Source of the DNA: an uncultured Blautia sp.
GTDB lineage: Bacteria > Bacillota > Clostridia > Lachnospirales > Lachnospiraceae
Assembly (NCBI GenBank): GCA_900547685.1
Contig: URHS01000027.1
Span: 1 to 32,083, forward strand
Reading direction: 5' to 3'
Length of the DNA stretch: 32,083 nucleotides
The translations under genes were made by a program, and so were the position numbers. Below the pieces are notes generated by a model. It was not told where the DNA came from. It saw only the letters and a list, made by a program, of their open reading frames with translations, and did no database searches. Shown in pieces: positions 23,628-30,618 of this stretch (position 1 is the first letter of the stretch; each line of letters begins with the position of its first letter).

Positions 23628-24143
23628 ATGAACTCTTTACACAATTTAATTTTAATCGGTTTTATGGGAACCGGAAAAAGCACTGTTGCCTGCCAGTTAA
23701 GTAAACGATTAAATCTTCCGTTTTTTGAAATGGACGAAATGATTGTTCAGGAACAGGGAATGGAAATTTCTAATATTTTCAAAGAAAAAGGAGAACACTA
23801 CTTCCGTGATTTAGAAACTGCACTTTTAAAAAATCTTCTGCAAAAAGAAAAGGGCATTCTTTCCTGTGGCGGTGGAATTGTATTACGTGACGAAAATATT
23901 CAGGCAATGAAAAATCATGGCACTGTTATTCTCCTCACAGCAAAACCGGAAACCATTTTAAAAAGAGTTCTGCACAACCAGTCACGACCTGTTTTAAACG
24001 GCAAGAAAAACATAAACGACATTACAAAACTGATGAAAGAAAGAGAAGAACGATATCGAATGGCCGCTGATTTTATTGTTTCCACAGATGAAAAATCTCT
24101 TACTCAAATTTGCGAAGAAATCATAGCCTTAATTACACAATAA
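23628..24143 (+). CDS. aroK: Shikimate kinase
   Basis: The 171-residue cytosolic kinase phosphorylates shikimate at O3 with ATP, step five of chorismate synthesis. It shows the P-loop GFMGTGKST (11-19), the shikimate-binding Asp in FFEMDEMI (D36), the Arg in YFRDLE (R60), the GGG loop (81-83) and the lid arginine in NQSRPVL. Length is typical. It lies 30 bases after a surface-protein gene on the same strand, away from other aro genes, and the start has AAAGG upstream. It probably shares the surface protein's promoter unless a promoter lies inside that gene. A bidirectional terminator follows. Confidence 0.94.
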   Translation: MNSLHNLILIGFMGTGKSTVACQLSKRLNLPFFEMDEMIVQEQGMEISNIFKEKGEHYFRDLETALLKNLLQKEKGILSCGGGIVLRDENIQAMKNHGTVILLTAKPETILKRVLHNQSRPVLNGKKNINDITKLMKEREERYRMAADFIVSTDEKSLTQICEEIIALITQ

Positions 24144-24154
24144 TTTAAAACAAA

Positions 24155-24213
24155 AGAGCTGTCGCATTAAGCAATACTTTAAAGTATACGCTTAATACAA
24201 CAGCTCTATTTTT
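24155..24213. terminator. Bidirectional terminator between aroK and the RsgI-like gene
   Basis: The outer stem AGAGCTGT/ACAGCTCT and middle stem ATTAAGC/GCTTAAT surround the palindrome ATACTTTAAAGTAT. T runs follow on both strands, so it closes the convergent aroK and sigI-rsgI transcripts. It shares the 10-mer GCATTAAGCA with the hairpin at 18704-18764. Confidence 0.9.
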
Positions 24214-24216
24214 CAA

Positions 24217-25080
24217 CTAATCTTCATCTTCTTCCGTCTCTTCCTCCTCTGATTCCTCCGTTTCCCAGGTTTCTTCCGATTCTTGAATTTCCTGTTCCGA
24301 TGTATCAACCTCTTCTGTATCTTCTCCTTCCGGCTCTATGTCATCCTCCCCACTATCCGGTTCTTCTGTTTCCGGAAAATTATCCTCTTCCTCTTCATCA
24401 TCCTCATTTTCCGGTTCATCCATCTCTTCTATATCTGTTTCCGCATCATCATCTTCTTCTACTGCTTTTGGTTCTGCAATAATCTCTTTACCTGTTATAA
24501 TATCCATTTTTTCTTTATTATCAGGCTCTTGAATTTCTTCTATTTTTCCTTCCAGATAAGTAACAGCCTGATTACCAAAAATCCCCTGTAGTATCTCTGC
24601 AAACTTTTCTGAAACTTTTTTGTCCTCTTTATATAGAGCATACACAACCTTTAAACTACCGTCAGCAGCTCTGATTTGTTCTGCAAATCCCTTTAAATCC
24701 TGAAGTTTCTTTCCTTCTAGGTCTTTTAAAATTTTTAAAGAAACGGTATCATCATAAGAATAAGCATCGTGGATTTTATAATTTTTATCAATTTTCACAC
24801 TTACAGATTTAGCACCTTCTAATTCAACCATAGCATACACCTGCTGGCTAAATTGAGGCAATAATAAGGATGTCACGCATAAAAGAATCACTGCTGCTAT
24901 AGCTGCTGCTTTTTGCCAATACATTATTCTCACTTTTTTATATATATCTTCTTCAAGCACATAAATAGCAGCTCCTACTTTCATTCCTTTTTTCTTTTTT
25001 ATGCGAATAATTTCCCCTTTTCCTGTCATTGCTAATGCATATCCGTCTTTTATTTCCAAAACAATAACTTTATGATACAT
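24217..25080 (-). CDS. RsgI-like anti-sigma factor with acidic C-terminal tail
   Basis: The 287-residue membrane protein opens with the cytosolic RsgI N-terminal domain (1-50: MYHKVIVLEIKDGYALAMTG). A transmembrane helix spans about 57-75, then an extracytoplasmic domain (about 80-180). The remainder, about 205-287, is almost wholly Asp/Glu with Ser, Thr and Pro. RsgI holds SigI inactive until an outside signal releases it. Clostridial RsgI proteins often carry carbohydrate-binding sensor domains; here the acidic tail takes that place. The NPS-type sequence usual after the helix in RsgI proteins is not seen (MVELEGAKSVSV instead). The start overlaps the sigI 3' end by 11 bases, with GAGG upstream. 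The pairing with sigI is strong evidence for the role. Confidence 0.82.
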   Translation of the reverse strand: MYHKVIVLEIKDGYALAMTGKGEIIRIKKKKGMKVGAAIYVLEEDIYKKVRIMYWQKAAAIAAVILLCVTSLLLPQFSQQVYAMVELEGAKSVSVKIDKNYKIHDAYSYDDTVSLKILKDLEGKKLQDLKGFAEQIRAADGSLKVVYALYKEDKKVSEKFAEILQGIFGNQAVTYLEGKIEEIQEPDNKEKMDIITGKEIIAEPKAVEEDDDAETDIEEMDEPENEDDEEEEDNFPETEEPDSGEDDIEPEGEDTEEVDTSEQEIQESEETWETEESEEEETEEDED

Positions 25081-25738
25081 TTTTACACCTCGTTCCCTTT
25101 ATCCAATACAAAAGGCCTGGAAATTCCTTTGCAAAAATAATCATTACACTAAGAATAAAACTTTTACTCCGTTTTATTACTTTCTCCGTAAGCTTCGCTA
25201 AAACAGCCACTTTTCGGATAGGAAGCTTTCGTTTTCTATATGTTTCTTCTACAATTTCTTCGTCTGTCCCGGCTTTTTCAGCTGCATCTAAGGCATTTTT
25301 CCTTGTATCCTTATGGCGAGGCGCTTCATCTGCCAATTTTTCAAATGTCAGTCCAAAGAAAAGAAGCTCCTTTTTATATCTTAAAATTTCCTGATGAAGA
25401 TGATTGTCCTGATTTTCTATCTCTTCTGTCTGAAAATCCTGTCCCGATTCATAAAGAGCATCCAAAGAAACCACCTTTTCATGCTTTTTTTCTTTTTCCA
25501 CATAATTTTTTAATCTGCTGATAATCACTAACTTTGCAAAAGCCAAAAACATGCCTCTTTGCAGCTGATATTTTTCTACTGCTTCTGTAAATGCCAGAAG
25601 TGCAATTTCAAATTCTTCATCATTTTCCCCAGAAACATAGCGCCCTGTAAAGCCACTGACTGTCTTTATCAAAAAAGCCATATACTTTTCAATCAGATAT
25701 TCTATATTTTCTATACGGATTTCTTCTTCCTGCCCCAT
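25070..25738 (-). CDS. sigI: RNA polymerase sigma-I factor
   Basis: The 222-residue protein matches SigI, a sigma-70-group factor of Bacilli and Clostridia. The region-2-like N-terminus includes EEFEIALLAFTEAVEKYQ and AFAKLVIISRLKNYVEKE. The C-terminal SigI-specific part has LLFFGLTFEKLADEAPRHKD and a basic helix KRKLPIRKVAVLAKLTEKV. The start chosen is 25738, because AAAGGAG lies five bases upstream; a reading from 25777 has no such site. SigI directs wall, heat or polysaccharide-response genes in relatives. It overlaps the RsgI-like gene. A 53-base gap separates it from the DUF4956 gene, so it is either part of that transcript or has a weak promoter there. Confidence 0.9.
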   Translation of the reverse strand: MGQEEEIRIENIEYLIEKYMAFLIKTVSGFTGRYVSGENDEEFEIALLAFTEAVEKYQLQRGMFLAFAKLVIISRLKNYVEKEKKHEKVVSLDALYESGQDFQTEEIENQDNHLHQEILRYKKELLFFGLTFEKLADEAPRHKDTRKNALDAAEKAGTDEEIVEETYRKRKLPIRKVAVLAKLTEKVIKRSKSFILSVMIIFAKEFPGLLYWIKGTRCKNVS

Positions 25739-25791
25739 GGTATCTCCTTTTATATTTTTTATTATATATTCTATCACAAATTTTCTCTTTA

Positions 25792-26433
25792 TCAGTTATT
25801 TTGTGCCAGAAGATTAACACTGTCAATACCACCCATACAGAAAATTTCCTCTATAATCTGATTTCCTTTTTCTTCATGAAGCTGCACCTCATAAACAATT
25901 TCAAAAGACTCTGCCAGAATATTTTTTGCTCTTACCTTTACACTTTCTGTCCGTTCTTTTACCAGATCCTGTACTTTATCTAAGTCTGTATGACTTCCTC
26001 TGATTACCATAAGCATCGATGTCTGCTTTACGGCTCTTTTCTTGGTACTGATTATCACACATAGTAATACCAGAGAACCTGCTGCACCGATAAAATAACT
26101 TTTGGTCGCTGCTGCCAATCCAATAGCCATAGACCAGAAAATAAATCCAATATCTCTGGTGTCATTGATATTGGTACGAAAACGTACAATAGATAATGAA
26201 CCCAACATTCCCAGAGATAATGCCAGATTCGATTGTATCAAGTCCATAAGAACCGTAGATATCAGCGCCATTGTAACTAATGTAACGGCAAATTGTGACT
26301 GATAACTTTCCTTGGTATTCGCCAATCGATATGCAAGATATAAAATTGCTGAAAATGCCAATGCAACTACAAGACTCATCAATATCGTAACAGGTTCCGG
26401 TTTTTGATTTATCATACTAAAAAGTTCTTTCAT
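25792..26433 (-). CDS. DUF4956 membrane protein (copy 2)
   Basis: The 213-residue protein has about four transmembrane segments in its first 125 residues and a soluble C-terminal domain (about 135-213). The conserved loop motif SLGMLGSLSIVRFRT, then NDTRDIGFIFW, is shared with the copy at 27313-27930. The function of DUF4956 is not established; it often neighbours VTC-type polyphosphate polymerase domains in bacteria. GAGG precedes the ATG by seven bases and overlaps the end of the lipoprotein gene. The two copies clearly differ along their length, so they are old paralogues that may form a heteromeric membrane complex (inference). Confidence 0.85.
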   Translation of the reverse strand: MKELFSMINQKPEPVTILMSLVVALAFSAILYLAYRLANTKESYQSQFAVTLVTMALISTVLMDLIQSNLALSLGMLGSLSIVRFRTNINDTRDIGFIFWSMAIGLAAATKSYFIGAAGSLVLLCVIISTKKRAVKQTSMLMVIRGSHTDLDKVQDLVKERTESVKVRAKNILAESFEIVYEVQLHEEKGNQIIEEIFCMGGIDSVNLLAQNN

Positions 26434-26442
26434 TACTCTACC

Positions 26443-27297
26443 TCATTCTTTCTCAATAAAACAAACTGTTATTTCTTTTCCATCTGATATAAAATCTATA
26501 CTTAACTGAGAATCTTCTGAATAATATGCTTTCACTCCATACTGTTCTAGTTTTTCCTGTGTCCGGGTATTTATAGAATCTGGATTTTCTTTTGCATTCC
26601 CGGTAATAATTCCATATTCCGGATTCACTCTTTTTAAAAGTGCCGGACTTGTTGCATCATCTTCCCCATGATGTCCCAACTTTAAAATATTTGCAGTAAT
26701 TTTTCTGTTCTCTGACAGATATTCCGCTTCTTCGTCTTCCTACATATCACCCGTAAAAAGACAAGCAGTTTCCCCATACACCAAACGCATCACAATAGAA
26801 TTATTGTTTTCATTTTCATAATTTGTTTCAGTCGGGAGCCAGATTTCTCCGGTTGCACCTCCTAAAGCAAGTTTTTCTCCACCTTCCAACTCTGTAACTG
26901 ATACACCGTATTCTTTTGCCAAAGTTTTCGCATCTATTTTCTTATAGGAAACCTCATCTTTTCCTGATAAATAAAGTTTTTTTACAGAATATTCTTTAAA
27001 TAGCATCTCCAAATTTCCTGCATGATCTTTATGCCCGTGAGAGAGAAAAATCCCTGCCAGTTCCTTTACTCCCTTTTTCTGCAATAACTCTGAAATCTGC
27101 TCCTGATCTTCTTTTTTTCCTGTGTCCCACATATAAAAATTCTTATCCGGTGTTTCAATTAAAAAGGCATCTCCTTTTCCTATTGTAATAAAAGAAATGG
27201 TCAAAGTTCCTTCAAGGCTTTCTTCTTTTCCTCTACACCCGAACAACAGACAGCTTAAAAAAATTATTCCTGCATACAATCCCAACCTGTATTTCAT
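26443..27297 (-). pseudogene. Metallo-beta-lactamase-fold lipoprotein (ComEC-like), interrupted by in-frame TAG
   Basis: The frame reads as a secreted MBL-fold hydrolase of about 284 residues, the usual size, apart from one TAG at 26740-26742. The N-terminus has a lipobox (LLFGC, Cys21). The zinc motif SHGHKDHAGN follows, then CLFTGDM directly before the TAG. The same frame continues without any shift: EDEEAEYLSENRKI, then LKLGHHGEDDATSP, which is the last metal-ligand region of ComEC-type domains. The truncated product would lack that ligand. It may be a true pseudogene, a sequencing error or a readthrough case. AGGAGGG precedes the ATG. It lies between the two DUF4956 genes with gaps of 9 and 15 bases. 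Confidence 0.8.
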
Positions 27298-27312
27298 ATT
27301 GCCCTCCTGCTA

Positions 27313-27930
27313 TTATGCAACCTTTGTCTTGGGTGATAAAATATTTACACCATGTATACCCTCCATTTTGCTGATTTTACATAAGAGATTTGCTTCTTCC
27401 TTTTCTTCTACCCGTACCTTATACACTAATTCAAAAGTATCTGCAAATACGTTCTTACTCTGGACAGAACTGCCCTGCGCCTGTCCCAGCATTTCCTGTA
27501 CATGCTCTAAAGTTTGCTTCTCACCTCGTACAATCACCATTCTGGATTTTTTTCTTTCAAAGCTGTGATTAAAGATTAATAACACAGTGCCCAACAGCAG
27601 AGAGCTGATAAAGGAAACTACATAAGCACCTACAGCTGAAGAAATTCCAATAGACAATGCCCAAAATACAAATCCTAAATCTCTGGGATCTTTTGTATTC
27701 GTTCGAATTCTACAAATAGACAAAGAACCAAGTACACCTAAAGACAACATAGGATTATTCTGGATTAAAGTCAGTAAAATGGTGGAAACAAACGACAGCA
27801 TCAAAAGTGTAATATTAAACCTTCTGTTATACGTAAGTGCATCGTGACAAAGACGATATACAACCATCATTAAACCTCCTGTAAAAAGTGTAAATCCAAT
27901 ACTGATTGCTAATTCTATATTTCCATTCAT
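27313..27930 (-). CDS. DUF4956 membrane protein (copy 1)
   Basis: The 205-residue protein has about four transmembrane segments and a soluble C-terminal domain, with the motif SLGVLGSLSICRIRT, then KDPRDLGFVFW, as in copy 2. The start chosen is the ATG at 27930 (MNGNIELAISIGF), nine bases after AAAGG; the ATG at 27939 directly abuts that ribosome site and is unlikely. It follows the VTC-like gene by about 16 bases, and such pairing is a recurrent bacterial arrangement. A role in moving or sensing a phosphate polymer or other surface polymer is possible but unproven. Confidence 0.84.
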   Translation of the reverse strand: MNGNIELAISIGFTLFTGGLMMVVYRLCHDALTYNRRFNITLLMLSFVSTILLTLIQNNPMLSLGVLGSLSICRIRTNTKDPRDLGFVFWALSIGISSAVGAYVVSFISSLLLGTVLLIFNHSFERKKSRMVIVRGEKQTLEHVQEMLGQAQGSSVQSKNVFADTFELVYKVRVEEKEEANLLCKISKMEGIHGVNILSPKTKVA

Positions 27931-27946
27931 CTTTTTCATCCTTTCT

Positions 27947-28664
27947 TTAATAATAATATTCTTTTAAAAGCTGCCTTGACGTTCCAAATTTACTGGGAGG
28001 TTTTTTACTTAAATCACATTGTGCCAGCACATCTTGTATCTGTTTAAATAAAAACCTGTCATATTTAATTTCTAAAATTGTCTGTTCTTTTGGCATAGCT
28101 GATTTGAAATTTAATTTTTTTGCTGTATAAGTCATAACAAAAATCACAATATCTTAAATGATTATCCAATGTAATTCTGGTATTAAAATTTTCATGAGTA
28201 TATGCCCGTCTGTCATATTCAATAAGAGAAACCGGACGATATAGTCTGCTTGTCATTAAATCATAAGCATATCCTGCCACATCACTGTCATAATTTAAAA
28301 GTGCTGTAAAATCTCTTTTTAAAAGTCTCTGTGCATCTTCTTTCGATATTACCAGACTTTCCTTTAATTCCCTGCCAAAACTTTTTCTTTTCAATTCAAA
28401 TTTCGCTGTCGTATCCTCCGGATGATAAATCCTTACACGAATTCGCTTTTTTTCATCTGCCCCTCTTTTTTTGTCTATATAGTCCTCATTGGCAATACTG
28501 TCAAAATATACACTGCGTACAGTATAACCATCATATCCGCCATAAGCGTCCGGTGTTAAGATATGATCGAGAGCATCTAATAAAAATAAACGGTCCGGCA
28601 GCGACAGCAGGTACTTTACTTCCTTTCTTGATACAGAAAGCTTTGTTTGTTTTTCTTGGCTCAT
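27947..28664 (-). pseudogene. VTC-domain polyphosphate polymerase-like protein, frameshifted at an A7 run
   Basis: The N-terminal 183 residues read as a VTC domain: RKEVKYLL, VRSVYFDS, the basic strand KKRIRVRIY (73-80), FELKRK and IEYDRRAY. VTC domains make polyphosphate from ATP, using basic residues plus a Glu and a Lys near the end of the fold. That end, TILEIKYDRFLF through LKEYYY, is present but in another frame. Removing one A from the A7 run at 28115-28121 (minus strand) joins the two into a 238-residue protein of normal size. As written, translation ends after 16 unrelated residues at 28065. GAGGAGG precedes the ATG. It may be phase variation, transcriptional slippage, a mutation or a sequencing error. 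Confidence 0.8.
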
Positions 28665-28735
28665 ATAAAAACCTCCTCTCGCCTTTTACTATATAATACA
28701 AGGGGATTTTTTAATTTCGGGCCCTTTTTCGCAAA

Positions 28736-28780
28736 AAAAAATGGAGAAAAGACAAAAAATTATCTTTTCTCCATTTTTAT
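28736..28780 (-). terminator. Terminator after the ABC transporter operon
   Basis: AAAATGGAGAAAAGA pairs with TCTTTTCTCCATTTTT around a short A/T loop, and the minus-strand side continues into a long T run. It starts just beyond the second ABC gene's stop (28792) and separates that operon from the VTC-like gene. Confidence 0.9.
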
Positions 28781-28791
28781 AATTTCTATTC

Positions 28792-30618
28792 TTATATACT
28801 TTCCGCTTTTTCAAACTGGCTGTTATACAGATTTGCATAAAATCCATCAGCTTCCAAAAGGGACTGATGTGTTCCCTGTTCAATAATATCTCCGTCTTTC
28901 ATAACCAAGATTAAGTCTGCGTCACGAATAGTTGACAGTCTGTGAGCAATCACAAAACTGGTTCTTCCTTTCATCAGATTATCCATTGCTGCCTGAATAC
29001 GTTCCTCTGTTCTGGTATCCACAGAAGAGGTTGCCTCATCTAAAATCAGGATTTTATTATCCGCTAAAATTGCCCTTGCAATGGTAAGAAGCTGCTTCTG
29101 TCCCTGAGAAATATTGCTGGTTTCTTCATTTAAAACCATTTGATATCCTCCCGGCAGAGACATGATAAAGTGATGGGCATGAGCTGCTTTTGCTGCTGCA
29201 ATGACTTCTTCATCCGTAGCATCTAATCGTCCATAGCGAATATTTTCCATAATTGTTCCGTGGAACAGCCATGTTTCCTGCAATACCATTCCAAATAATT
29301 CTCTTAACTGAGTTCGATTAAAATCTTTAATATTGTGATCGTCTATAAGAATTTCACCGGAATTCACATCATAAAAACGCATTAAAAGCTTAATCATGGT
29401 GGTCTTTCCTGCACCGGTTGGCCCTACAATGGCAACCTTCTGCCCTGCTTTTACAGTACCGCTGAAATCATGAATAATCAAATGCTCCGGTTGATAACCA
29501 AATGCAACGTGACGTGCTTCTACATTTCCCTCTATAGTCGTAATATTCACCGGACTTTCCACTACCTGGTCTTCTTCTTCCTCATCCAGAAATTCAAAGA
29601 CACGCTCTGCTGCCGCCGCGGATGACTGCAGCATATTTGTAACCTGTGCAATCTGCTGGATTGGCTGGGTAAAGTTTCTGATATACTGGAAAAATGCTTG
29701 GATATCGCCTACCATAACCTTTTCTTTAATTACCAAAAATCCACCTAAAAGTGCTACAATAACATATCCTAAATTTCCCACAAACTGCATAATCGGCATC
29801 ATCATTCCTGAGAAAAACTGAGAACGCCATCCTGTAGTATATAGCTTTTCATTGGTTTTCTCAAATTCTCGAATTACAGCATCTTCTTTATTAAATGCTT
29901 TCACTACATTGTGACCACTGTAAATTTCTTCTACCTGTCCGTTTACCTCTCCCAAATATTTCTGCTGCTGCTGAAAATATTTCTGAGAATGCTTCATGAC
30001 TTTTCCGATAATCATCATAGATATAGGCAAAATCAAAATTGCCGCCAAAGTCATATATACATTAATAGACAACATCATTACCAGTACACCAATAAGCATA
30101 GTAACAGAAGTAATCAACTGAGTAAAACTCTGGTTAATACTAACCTGCAGAGTATCAATATCATTGGTAATACGAGAAAGAATTTCACCATGTGTTCTGC
30201 TTTCAAAATATTTCAAAGGTATTTTATTGATTTTTACAGAAATATCCTTTCTCAGATTATACGTAACCTGATTAGAAATTCCTGTCATAATAAATCCTTG
30301 AATAAAAGAGAATACAGCGCTGATTAAATAAAGTCCCAGAGCAATCAAAAGAATTTCTCCGATTTTTCCGAAATCAATGCCTGCTCCTCCACCTATCTTA
30401 GAAACCAGACCTTCGTACAATTTGGTAGTCGCCTTTCCTAAAACCTTCGGCCCTACAATATTAAAAATCGTACTCCCTACTGCAAAAACCATCATCACAG
30501 CAAGTTGAAGTCTGTAACGCCTCATATAATTCAACAGCCTTTTCATAGCTGTTTTAAAATCCTTTGCTTTTTCTGCGGACATGTGTCCTCCATGTCCTCC
30601 TGGTCTTCCATTACTCAT
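28792..30618 (-). CDS. Heterodimeric ABC exporter, second subunit (canonical Walker B)
   Basis: The 608-residue half-exporter has an N-terminal transmembrane domain of six helices (about 35-330) and a C-terminal nucleotide-binding domain. The domain has Walker A GPTGAGKTT (about 394-402), Walker B ILILDEATS with the catalytic Glu, and the switch region IAHRLST. Its signature motif is ISQGQ rather than LSGGQ. The N-terminus is rich in Gly and His (GRPGGHGGHM). Its partner is the preceding gene, which it overlaps by eight bases. Such LmrCD / TM287-288-type pairs export drugs, lipids or peptides; the substrate here is unknown. GAGGAGG lies nine bases before the ATG. Confidence 0.92.
   Translation of the reverse strand: MSNGRPGGHGGHMSAEKAKDFKTAMKRLLNYMRRYRLQLAVMMVFAVGSTIFNIVGPKVLGKATTKLYEGLVSKIGGGAGIDFGKIGEILLIALGLYLISAVFSFIQGFIMTGISNQVTYNLRKDISVKINKIPLKYFESRTHGEILSRITNDIDTLQVSINQSFTQLITSVTMLIGVLVMMLSINVYMTLAAILILPISMMIIGKVMKHSQKYFQQQQKYLGEVNGQVEEIYSGHNVVKAFNKEDAVIREFEKTNEKLYTTGWRSQFFSGMMMPIMQFVGNLGYVIVALLGGFLVIKEKVMVGDIQAFFQYIRNFTQPIQQIAQVTNMLQSSAAAAERVFEFLDEEEEDQVVESPVNITTIEGNVEARHVAFGYQPEHLIIHDFSGTVKAGQKVAIVGPTGAGKTTMIKLLMRFYDVNSGEILIDDHNIKDFNRTQLRELFGMVLQETWLFHGTIMENIRYGRLDATDEEVIAAAKAAHAHHFIMSLPGGYQMVLNEETSNISQGQKQLLTIARAILADNKILILDEATSSVDTRTEERIQAAMDNLMKGRTSFVIAHRLSTIRDADLILVMKDGDIIEQGTHQSLLEADGFYANLYNSQFEKAESI

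Noticed and set aside
24338..24532. Serine-rich plus-strand frame at 24338-24532
   Set aside because: It is the antisense of the Asp/Glu-rich tail of the RsgI-like gene; GAA/GAT codons read backwards give Ser and Phe runs.
26740..26742. TAG as a pyrrolysine codon
   Set aside because: No pyl genes or structure are seen, and MBL hydrolases do not use it; a nonsense mutation or error is simpler.
28115..28121. Programmed ribosomal frameshift in the VTC-like gene
   Set aside because: The A7 run could slip, but restoring the frame needs a +1 change and no stimulatory signal was found; kept only as a possible slippage site.
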